Of a stretch of 64,000 nt of DNA, positions 45,829 through 53,090 are shown piece after piece (position 1 is the first letter of the stretch; each line of letters begins with the position of its first letter). Source of the stretch: Bacteroidia bacterium. GTDB lineage: Bacteria > Bacteroidota > Bacteroidia > Chitinophagales > Saprospiraceae. The stretch is taken from the NCBI GenBank assembly GCA_030430845.1, contig JAUIKE010000002.1, positions 48,140 through 112,139 on the forward strand, given 5' to 3'. The notes below the pieces were generated by a model. It was not told the DNA's origin and searched no databases. It was given only the letters and a program-made list of their open reading frames with translations. Position numbers and translations under genes: made by a program.

Positions 45829-46944
45829 CTATAGCATTTCTTCTGCATACTGCTCCCCCAATTTTTCCAAATAAACAACCCCATGGATCATGGCATCCTG
45901 TAAGTTCCCGGCCATATCAGAAATAGCGTAGACCTTCTGAATATTGAGTTGCTCAATTTGGTGTTGCTTTAAAGCATAGCCCCCCACAAAAGCAGTCAGT
46001 CGCTTCTGATGCCTCTTACATAGGGAAGCTACCCCCTGAACGACCTTTCCTTCCAGGGACTGAGCATCTAATTTGCCTTCCCCTGTAATGACCTGGTCCG
46101 CCTTCAGGATCTTTTGGGATAAACCAGTTAGTTCCGATAAAACGGAGAAACCGCTTTTTAAGTCCGCATTAAAAAAGGAAAGCATGGAAGCGCCTATCCC
46201 CCCTGCTGCGCCCACTCCTTCTATCTGACTAATATCAAGTTGGAATTGTTGATTGATCAAAGCAGCAAAATGTCTAAGACCCAGGTCCAATTCCTCAATT
46301 TCGTGATCGGAAGCTCCTTTTTGTTTGGCATAGACGTGGGCTGCCCCGTTGGGACCGTAAAGAAGATTGGCAACATCACAAAGCAGGGTAAATTGAATGG
46401 AATCCGGTTTAAAAAACGGTCTTACCTCAATCGAATGAATATCAGCCAGGCTCTTACCCACAGGAGGCAAGAGTACTTTTTGACGGTCGAAAAACTGACA
46501 GCCCAAAGCGGCGGCGATCCCGATGCCGGCATCGTTCGTGGCACTCCCTCCTAAAAAGAGAAAAATTTCTTTGCAGCCTTTGAGGATGGCGTCTTTAATT
46601 AACAAGCCGGTTCCAAAGGTACTGGTATACAGAGGATTTCGCTCTTTTTCTTCCAGCAATACTAAACCACTTACCCTGGCCATTTCAACAAAAGCCTTGT
46701 CCCCAGAAATGAGGTAGCCGGCTTCCAATTCACGGCCAAGCGGATCCTGGGTAATGACCTTTTGAGGATGTACCTTTAAATGATCTGATATGGCCTGCAG
46801 GGAGCCGTCGCCACCATCTGCCATGGGATGGAAAGCAATATTGGCTTCGGGCTTTATTTTCCTAATGCCACGGGCGATGGCCATACAAACCTCTTTGGCA
46901 CTTAGGGAGCCTTTGAATTTATCGGGAGCGATTAGTATCTTCAT
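45829..46944 (-). CDS. Glycerate 2-kinase (GarK/GlxK family)
   Basis: The protein has 371 residues. The N-terminus MKILIAPDKFKGSLSAKEVCMAIARGI is diagnostic for the family. Further motifs are FHPMADGGDGS, FLGGSATNDAGIGIAAALG and GVGAAGGIGASMLSF. The enzyme phosphorylates glycerate to 2-phosphoglycerate (or the 3-phosphate in some members), feeding glyoxylate or hydroxypyruvate carbon into glycolysis. Length is normal and the product should be cytoplasmic. No glyoxylate-pathway gene is adjacent, so the physiological substrate route is unknown. The gene is divergent from the cyclase gene, across a strong inverted repeat. Confidence 0.9.
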   Translation of the reverse strand: MKILIAPDKFKGSLSAKEVCMAIARGIRKIKPEANIAFHPMADGGDGSLQAISDHLKVHPQKVITQDPLGRELEAGYLISGDKAFVEMARVSGLVLLEEKERNPLYTSTFGTGLLIKDAILKGCKEIFLFLGGSATNDAGIGIAAALGCQFFDRQKVLLPPVGKSLADIHSIEVRPFFKPDSIQFTLLCDVANLLYGPNGAAHVYAKQKGASDHEIEELDLGLRHFAALINQQFQLDISQIEGVGAAGGIGASMLSFFNADLKSGFSVLSELTGLSQKILKADQVITGEGKLDAQSLEGKVVQGVASLCKRHQKRLTAFVGGYALKQHQIEQLNIQKVYAISDMAGNLQDAMIHGVVYLEKLGEQYAEEML

Positions 46945-46990
46945 TAATTAATCCAAATTGCGGTGAATACAAGAAAAATATATTCAATTC

Positions 46991-47089
46991 AACAATTTCT
47001 ATGAATGAACGGATTAAAACTTGTAGGCGAGGCCAAAAAGTTTTAATCCGTTCATTGTATCCATTATTGGTGCATTCATAGAAATTGTT
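46991..47089. promoter_or_regulatory. Long interrupted inverted repeat between divergent genes
   Basis: Two consecutive 16-bp arms, aacaatttctatgaat (46991-47006) and gaacggattaaaactt (47007-47022), are matched on the other side of a 15-base loop by aagttttaatccgttc (47038-47053) and attcatagaaattgtt (47074-47089). The matching right arm is split by a 20-base insertion at 47054-47073. The result is a 32-bp perfect stem with one bulge, placed exactly between the glycerate kinase start (46944) and the cyclase start (47147). Confidence 0.85.
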
Positions 47090-47146
47090 AAAGCTTTTAG
47101 TTTCTTTTTGCTATTATTGAAGTTGTTAAAAACAAATAAACAAACC

Positions 47147-48511
47147 ATGCCCAAAAAAAAGCAACGACGGCTCGCCGCCATCATGTTCACTGATATTGTA
47201 GGGTATTCCTCTATCATGCAAAAGAACGAAGGATTGGCAGCCAGGCTACGTTCCCGCCACCGTGAGGTATTCACCCGGCTCCACGAAAAATACGATGGCG
47301 AGATCATCCAGTATTTTGGAGATGGTACGTTGAGTATCTTCCCCAGCACGGTGGATGCAGTCGAGTGCGCAGTCGAGTTGCAAAGAGAGCTCAAGCAAAC
47401 ACCCCAGGTCCCCATTCGTATCGGCATTCATACGGGCGATATTACTTTCAGTGAAGAAGAAGCCATTGGAGACGGAGTCAATATAGCTGCCCGCATCGAA
47501 TCAATTTGTGTACCCGGCGGAGTCTTCATATCCGGCAAAGCCCATGATGATATTAAAAACCACCCAGAAATAAGAACCCGCCAAATCGGGCACTCGCCCC
47601 TAAAAAACATCCAACAAAAAGTAGATATTTATGCGGTGACGAACTACGGCCTGACCGTCCCGGATTACGAATGGGAACAGGTAGAAGCCCCCGATCAACC
47701 GCCTCCCCTTCCAAAGAAAAAGAAAGGGCGAAAGAAAAAGTGGGTTGCCGCAATGCTGGCCTTTTTCTTTGGAATTTTCGGAATCCACCGATTTTATCTG
47801 GAACAGCGCAATCTTGGGATTTTATATATTTCGCTGTTTTTTTTAGGTGCGTTTATTTTACCCGGCTTTGATCAATTAATTGCTATTCCAGCCATATTGG
47901 GCTTTGTCGACTTCCTTATTTTCCTGGCCATGTCGCGGGATACCTTTGATGAAAAATACAACAAGGATGTATTACTCCGTAAACAACACCAACAGAACAT
48001 TGCCCGAGCCAAGGCCAATGACCCCAAGCGCCTGCTCAACAAACAGCGGGATGAGTATGTCAACAAAGCACAAGATGCCTATCAAAACTATGAGTATGCC
48101 GATGCTATCAAGGCTTTGCTGAAAGCCATTGAAATCAAATACGATGATCCGGAAACTCATTTTTTCCTCGCTCGTTGTTATTCTGTAACCGAAGAAGCTG
48201 AAAAAGCGCTTAATCACCTGGATATGGCCGTTGCTTTTAACCTTGATACCGAACGCATCAAAGCAGAAGGTGACCTTGCCTACTTGCGCGTACAGCCCGA
48301 GTACGAAGTATTTGAAAAAAACGGCTACCGTTTGCCCAGGGAACTGCCCTCTCCAAAAGATGAAGTCCTGGAACTCGACGACTCCATGCCCGCTGACCTG
48401 CTCGAACATTTAGCCCTGCTTAAAGATAAACGCGACGCCGGCCTGATCAGTGAAGAGGAGTATCTCCGCAGAGAGAAACTGCTTAAATTATGGGGGAATC
48501 CAGATAATTAA
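47147..48511 (+). CDS. Class III nucleotide cyclase with TM2, TPR and SHOCT-like parts
   Basis: The protein has 454 residues. Residues 1-165 form a class III adenylyl/guanylyl cyclase domain: AIMFTDIVGYSSIM with metal ligand D16, YFGDGTLSIF with D59, and IGDGVNIAARIE with the transition-state N112 and R116. The residue four before D59 is Q55, where adenylyl cyclases of this group usually have Lys, so nucleotide choice is uncertain. A proline and lysine-rich linker leads to a TM2 domain (about 196-260; AFFFGIFGIHRFYLEQRNLGILYI), a TPR-like region (about 305-380) and a C-terminal SHOCT-like helix pair (LALLKDKRDAGLISEEEYLRREKLL). The ATG at 47147 is chosen; a frame to 47108 runs into the promoter repeat. 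Confidence 0.88.
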   Translation: MPKKKQRRLAAIMFTDIVGYSSIMQKNEGLAARLRSRHREVFTRLHEKYDGEIIQYFGDGTLSIFPSTVDAVECAVELQRELKQTPQVPIRIGIHTGDITFSEEEAIGDGVNIAARIESICVPGGVFISGKAHDDIKNHPEIRTRQIGHSPLKNIQQKVDIYAVTNYGLTVPDYEWEQVEAPDQPPPLPKKKKGRKKKWVAAMLAFFFGIFGIHRFYLEQRNLGILYISLFFLGAFILPGFDQLIAIPAILGFVDFLIFLAMSRDTFDEKYNKDVLLRKQHQQNIARAKANDPKRLLNKQRDEYVNKAQDAYQNYEYADAIKALLKAIEIKYDDPETHFFLARCYSVTEEAEKALNHLDMAVAFNLDTERIKAEGDLAYLRVQPEYEVFEKNGYRLPRELPSPKDEVLELDDSMPADLLEHLALLKDKRDAGLISEEEYLRREKLLKLWGNPDN

Positions 48512-48555
48512 GAACCTTGTACAAATCCTGCTTTTTTCACCATTCAATATAATTT

Positions 48556-48610
48556 TCAGAGGGGCTTTAAAAAGAAAAAACTTCGTTTTTTCTTTTTAAA
48601 GCCCCTCTGA
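48556..48610. terminator. 55-bp perfect hairpin between convergent genes
   Basis: A 26-bp perfect stem (tcagaggggctttaaaaag through aaaaaac) with the 3-base loop ttc. It has the same layout as the central hairpins of the two 158-bp palindromes (G-rich base, A-rich upper stem, aaaaac-NNN-gttttt apex). It is the likely terminator for both the cyclase and the ricin-type lectin gene. Confidence 0.85.
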
Positions 48611-48669
48611 GAGAAGTTGATCTACTACATTTTCACACACCCCTCTTTCAGTACTAATGTTTTACCATT

Positions 48670-50124
48670 TTATGGGCGGATAGAAATGTCGCCATTTGAT
48701 TCTACCCGGATGTTGGGACAGAAAGCCACCGCCGTGCCGGCGAAATTAACATGGCACATCTTCATTTTGGCAAAATCCGATTTAAAGATCCGTACGATAC
48801 TGGAGATGATCGGCACATTCAGTTCTCCTCTGATCGCTTGAGCTTCCAAATTCAATTGGTTGTTCTGACATTGAACGACCAGATCGAAATCCACATCTGT
48901 TTCCAGATCGACGGCTGAATCGTATGCCAGATCGAGATCAAAATGTAATTTATTGCCACTGACTCGCGTGGCTTCTACATAGGCACGCCCATATTTTTTT
49001 CCGAATTTTAGTTTTCTCATACTGGGCTGTGCATCCATCATATGACCGATATAGGACTCTACTATTTCTTCCAAGGTCGCTCTTTTGATCACGGTTGGTG
49101 GCAGCCAGATGGCCTTATTGCCAGCCTGATGTCTCCAGCCTGCATAGCGACGCAGTTCTGATCCGGAGATCAATAAACTCGGGCCGGCTCCTGAATCGCC
49201 GTCCAGCCATTGGCAGCTGCGATAAGATTTTTTGAAAACGGCTGTATTTACGTCATTCACCAGCAGTTCTACCTTTTGGACACACCATCCATCATTTCCC
49301 AGAATAACCAGCTTAAGCATTTGGATATCCTTCATGGTGCGGATATTCGGATCGAGGATGTCATAGGTATTGACTTTATTTTTCTCTCGATCATCGCCGG
49401 CGCGGTCGAGAAAATATTTGCTGCTTGCAGCATTAGTTAACTGTACATAAACCTTGTCGTCAGTATTGGCTTTATCATTACCGCTGGTAGTGACTCTTAA
49501 TTGCAGCCTCCAGACAGGCATATTTGCAAAGGCAGGACGGAATTTTTCAGGCAAATTATAGCGACCGGGAATATTGGAGTTGCCATTATTATTACCCGAA
49601 GTAGCGTCGGCTGAATTACCTGCGACTCGCTTCAGTTTCCATTTTTGCGCATCGGTCCGATTGAGCGGATACTGCCATACGGGGGTCTTAACTTGTGTTC
49701 TGCCTCCCTGGACATCCAAATAGAGACCGCTGATCTTAGCTCTCAGGTAATAGTATCCATCTCCGGCCGGCACGGGCTTCCACTTCTGTGCATCGGTCCG
49801 GTTGAGCGGATACTGCCATATGACGGCCTTGGCCTGTTTTGATCCTCCCTGAACATCCAGGTAGAGACCGCTCCGGCGAGATTTGATGTAATAGTATCCG
49901 TCTCCGGCATTTTCCAGTTTCCATTGTTGGGCCGTACTTCCGTTTTGTGAATACATCCAAACAGGCGTCTTGGCAGCAGTATTGCCCATTTTTACATCCA
50001 GGTGCAATCTGTTCAGTTTAGATTCGATGAATACCCACTCATTGGTGAGTAGGTTAGCCTGCAAATTTTGTGTAAAAACAAGCGTAAAAATAAACAGGGC
50101 TGAAATTTTGAAAAAGGATTTCAT
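48670..50124 (-). CDS. Secreted ricin-type lectin protein with PLAT-like domain
   Basis: The protein has 484 residues from the ATG at 50124, chosen for its clear signal peptide (MKSFFKISALFIFTLVFTQNLQA). Residues 28-165 hold three beta-trefoil RICIN repeats: LHLDVKMGNTAAKTPVWMY, then GLYLDVQGGSKQAKAVIWQYPLNRTDAQKWK and GLYLDVQGGRTQVKTPVWQYPLNRTDAQKWK, with QxW motifs in each. After a Gly/Asn/Ser linker, residues about 203-320 (WRLQLRVTTSGNDKANTDDKVYVQLTN...LGNDGWCVQKVELLVND) look like a PLAT/LH2 beta-sandwich. The last 130 residues (YIGHMMDAQPSMRKLKFG...) are unrecognised. It probably binds glycans and perhaps lipid outside the cell. No T9SS sorting domain was seen. Confidence 0.82.
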   Translation of the reverse strand: MKSFFKISALFIFTLVFTQNLQANLLTNEWVFIESKLNRLHLDVKMGNTAAKTPVWMYSQNGSTAQQWKLENAGDGYYYIKSRRSGLYLDVQGGSKQAKAVIWQYPLNRTDAQKWKPVPAGDGYYYLRAKISGLYLDVQGGRTQVKTPVWQYPLNRTDAQKWKLKRVAGNSADATSGNNNGNSNIPGRYNLPEKFRPAFANMPVWRLQLRVTTSGNDKANTDDKVYVQLTNAASSKYFLDRAGDDREKNKVNTYDILDPNIRTMKDIQMLKLVILGNDGWCVQKVELLVNDVNTAVFKKSYRSCQWLDGDSGAGPSLLISGSELRRYAGWRHQAGNKAIWLPPTVIKRATLEEIVESYIGHMMDAQPSMRKLKFGKKYGRAYVEATRVSGNKLHFDLDLAYDSAVDLETDVDFDLVVQCQNNQLNLEAQAIRGELNVPIISSIVRIFKSDFAKMKMCHVNFAGTAVAFCPNIRVESNGDISIRP

Positions 50125-50394
50125 AGCTATAAGATTAAAGGTGTGAGTGCCTACTCTGTTCCGGCTTTTCGGCTGCCGCCTAAAATGTGGGGCCGTTTTT
50201 GGAAATGATCTTATCATTTTGAAGACAGTACAAAGGTGGTGGTAAATCAGTAGGCAGGCATCCACTAAAATGAGGAAGCAGGAAATATCCTCTTTTTTGA
50301 GGAGGAGGATTATTAGGCCAAAAACTATAATTTCATAAAAAATGGGGTCCGGTTTAAAGAAATTCCTAATTTCAGGAAAACAAATTGAGAAAAA

Positions 50395-51669
50395 ATGAAT
50401 AGGAGAAAGTTTTTAAACCATTCCACCGTCGCTGCCGCCAGTCTGCCTTTGCTTGGAATATCCTGTGCTTCTGAAACAAAAGAACCACCTCCCGTGGATT
50501 TATCCACTTTAAGCGGGGAAGATTATTGGAAAGCTTTAAGGGCCGAGTTTCCCATGCCGGCCGATGAAGCTTACTTTAATACCGGTACGATGGGTGCCCA
50601 GCCCACTCGCGTCCTGGATGCCGTTCTGGAGAATATGCGGGGCAATGCCTATAATATTGCTCATTGTGATTATCAGGGCAATGGACCTTTACTATTACAG
50701 GGATATGAAGGATTTGACGGGCTAAGGGCGAAAATAGCTCAACTAATCAATGCAAGCGATTTTAAGGAAATTGCTTTAACCCAGAATGCCACCATGGGGA
50801 TGAATTATATTTCAAACGGCCTGGACTTCCAGCCCGGCGACGAGTTTATTAATACCGACCAAGAGCATGGTGGTGGCTTCGGTGGTTGGCGAACAGCCGC
50901 CAAACGTTACGGCCTGGAGTACAAAGAGGCGCATATTCCCATCCCAGCCAACGATCCTCAGGAGATCTTTGACAATATTTTTGCAATGGTGACTCCCAAG
51001 ACAAGGGTCATTGCCGTACCGCATATCCTTTCAACCTTTGGAGTGGTACTGCCGGTTAAGCAAATTTGCCAGGAAGCGAGAAAGCGAGGCATTTTCACCA
51101 TTATTGATGGTGCTCAAGCGGTCGGGCATGTAAATGTGGACGTGCAGGATATCGGCTGTGATGCCTATTATTCCAGCTTGCATAAATGGCTGTTGGCGCC
51201 TGCCGGGAATGGTATTTTATATATCCGGAATGAAGTCGTTGGAGAAGTGTGGACGGTAGCGGCCAGCTACCAGTGGGACAACGAGGAAGATCATGGATTG
51301 CGGTTGACACAGCGAGGCACCGGGAACGTCTCCCTCATTGTCGGTCTGGAAGCCGCAGTAGACTTTCACAATGAAATTGGATCGAAAAAAGTGATCAGCA
51401 GAGTTAAGGAGTTGGGAGACTATCTTCGGGCCGGCCTACAGGAAATCGACAAGGTAAAAATTATGTCCTCCGTACATCCTGAAATGTGCGCAGGCATTAC
51501 TACCTACCTGGTGGATGGCATTTCATCAGAAGACTTACAAAATGAAATGTGGAAGCGCTATAAGTTGCAGCCACGGTCGTCCGGTGATAACGGACTGCGG
51601 CACAGTACCCATATTTACAATCAGAAGGAAGAGATTGACAAAGCTTTGGAGGTCATTCGAACAGCATAA
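50395..51669 (+). CDS. Tat-exported class V aminotransferase
   Basis: The protein has 424 residues. The N-terminus MNRRKFLNHSTVAAASLPLLGISC has a twin-arginine motif (RRKFL) and a lipobox-like GISC. A fold-type I PLP enzyme of the selenocysteine lyase / isopenicillin epimerase group follows: EAYFNTGTMGAQP, ALTQNATMGMNYI, the cofactor-binding IIDGAQAVGH with D238, and the Schiff-base lysine K264 in SSLHKWLLAP. The protein is folded and cofactor-loaded before export, so the Tat signal fits. Its substrate is unknown. The downstream remnant of a D-aminoacylase 66 bp away is on the same strand, which may hint at an amino-acid-derivative pathway. Confidence 0.88.
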   Translation: MNRRKFLNHSTVAAASLPLLGISCASETKEPPPVDLSTLSGEDYWKALRAEFPMPADEAYFNTGTMGAQPTRVLDAVLENMRGNAYNIAHCDYQGNGPLLLQGYEGFDGLRAKIAQLINASDFKEIALTQNATMGMNYISNGLDFQPGDEFINTDQEHGGGFGGWRTAAKRYGLEYKEAHIPIPANDPQEIFDNIFAMVTPKTRVIAVPHILSTFGVVLPVKQICQEARKRGIFTIIDGAQAVGHVNVDVQDIGCDAYYSSLHKWLLAPAGNGILYIRNEVVGEVWTVAASYQWDNEEDHGLRLTQRGTGNVSLIVGLEAAVDFHNEIGSKKVISRVKELGDYLRAGLQEIDKVKIMSSVHPEMCAGITTYLVDGISSEDLQNEMWKRYKLQPRSSGDNGLRHSTHIYNQKEEIDKALEVIRTA

Positions 51670-51735
51670 TCCAATGAATTGTGTACCTTAGGATGCAAGT
51701 AATTTCTCTCTTTAACTCGCTTATCTTACGATAAA

Positions 51736-52065
51736 ATGAAAAACGCCTCTTTCGAACAAAGGAAATCCAATCAGTTTTTTGCAGTGCTTTCTTTCCTTTT
51801 AATTTTCTTTATCTCTGCCTGCGATCAGCCGCAGCAATACGACCTTATCTTCCGAAACGGCATGATCGTGGATGGAACGGGCCAGGCTGCTGATATTGTG
51901 ATCTTTAATCCCGGGTCCATCATTGACAAAGCTACATTCCAGGAGCCAGGCCTGATGTCAGAGGGAATTATCCACACCCTGGTGAACGGTCAATTTGCCT
52001 GGCGCAATGAAGAAGCTACGGGTGTTCAGGCCGGAAAGGCTTTGGCTAGGGAAAAACCTTTTTGA
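51736..52065 (+). pseudogene. Internally deleted D-aminoacylase/amidohydrolase remnant
   Basis: A 109-residue frame with a lipoprotein signal (LSFLLIFFISAC) and YDLIFRNGMIVDGTGQ, the start of N-acyl-D-amino-acid deacylases. At about residue 50 it continues directly with ADIVIFNPGSIIDKATFQEPGLMSEGIIHTLVNGQFAWRNEEATGVQAGKALAR, the extreme C-terminus of the same family. Some 400 residues, including all metal-binding histidines and the catalytic core, are missing, and the join is in frame. It cannot be an active hydrolase. A small surviving lipoprotein product or an assembly collapse are the alternatives to a plain pseudogene. Confidence 0.8.
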
Positions 52066-52079
52066 GAAAAGGGCTTTTA

Positions 52080-52120
52080 GGGGTTGTGTAAAAACTCGTT
52101 CCTCGTTTTTACACAACCCC
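52080..52120. terminator. Bidirectional hairpin of ggggttgtg type
   Basis: ggggttgtgtaaaaac pairs with gtttttacacaacccc around tcgttcctc. It sits between the convergent aminoacylase remnant and esterase genes and matches the right lobe of the 158-bp element at 14571. Confidence 0.85.
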
Positions 52121-52127
52121 AACCCCT

Positions 52128-53018
52128 TCATTTCCCCTTGATAAACTCCACGATCCGCTCCCGGTACGGACTCTGCTCCTCAAAGCTCAGATTCCGCCAC
52201 AATCCTGCATGCCCCAACTTATGCACATGGATCACCTCGAAATCCCTAAAGGCCGTCTCTCGCAGGGCATCCTCAAATATCTTGGTGTAATTGTAGGTCA
52301 TGTTCTCTGAAAACATCAGCATGGGCAACTTCATCTTGTCCAGATAGGTGGTTGGAGAGGCATGGATCATGTCGGCTTTCGTTTTTCCAAAAACGGCTTG
52401 TACATGTAATTCTGCCATCGCAGGGTTCGGGCCATTTACAAACGCATTGTAATAATCCACTATGTCATAGCCACCACTTACGGGAATAAAACCTTTAATA
52501 TTTTCCTGTTTTAGCCCGAGAGATTCCAGATATCGGGTATCCATACTCAGCAAGGTCGCCAAATGGGCGCCGGAAGAAAAGCCTCCGATAAATATGCGAT
52601 CCTGGTCGTAACCATAATTTGCAGCATTGTCATACAGCCATTTGAAAGCTTTGGCTACATCCCTGATGTGCGCCGGATGCTGTACGCCTTCCACGCGTGT
52701 GGAGTCTTGCCAAAGCCCGGGACTAAGCCGGTGCCCGACCGACGCCACGGCAATGCCTTCTGCAGCCATCTTCCGTGCGAAGGCCATCTCTTGGTGCCGG
52801 TTGACAAATGCCCAGGCACCCCCACCAATCCAAACGAACAGAGGGGGATTATCCACCTCTTCCGGCAGCACAAGATTCAGTCGCTGAAGAGAATCGACCT
52901 CGATTTCGCTTTTTTCCAGATACGACAGGTTAAGAATTTCTTTAAACGATTGAGCGGTTGTTGGGTCCTGGCAGCCCATTAAGCATATCAATAGCAGAAA
53001 AATCGGGTTCTTTTTCAT
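52128..53018 (-). CDS. Alpha/beta hydrolase (esterase) lipoprotein
   Basis: The protein has 296 residues. The lipoprotein signal peptide is MKKNPIFLLLICLMGC. The fold is that of the BD-FAE/hormone-sensitive-lipase-like esterases: FVWIGGGAWAFVNRH (residues 61-75) at the oxyanion-hole position, nucleophile S148 in GGFSSGAH, and catalytic-type H270 in KLGHAGLW. The oxyanion motif usually begins HGGG, so the first His is replaced by Ile here. It should be an envelope esterase or deacetylase acting on carbohydrate or peptide esters. The substrate is unknown. Confidence 0.85.
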   Translation of the reverse strand: MKKNPIFLLLICLMGCQDPTTAQSFKEILNLSYLEKSEIEVDSLQRLNLVLPEEVDNPPLFVWIGGGAWAFVNRHQEMAFARKMAAEGIAVASVGHRLSPGLWQDSTRVEGVQHPAHIRDVAKAFKWLYDNAANYGYDQDRIFIGGFSSGAHLATLLSMDTRYLESLGLKQENIKGFIPVSGGYDIVDYYNAFVNGPNPAMAELHVQAVFGKTKADMIHASPTTYLDKMKLPMLMFSENMTYNYTKIFEDALRETAFRDFEVIHVHKLGHAGLWRNLSFEEQSPYRERIVEFIKGK

Positions 53019-53090
53019 AAGGATTATTTATTTTTCCATTATGAAAATACTGCTGTATTGAGAGAAGTGATTGGAAAATCCTGCCAATTA

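Noticed and set aside
47014..47427. 137-codon minus-strand frame across the inverted repeat and the cyclase 5' end
   Set aside because: It is antisense to the conserved cyclase domain and crosses the palindrome; there is no domain or start support.
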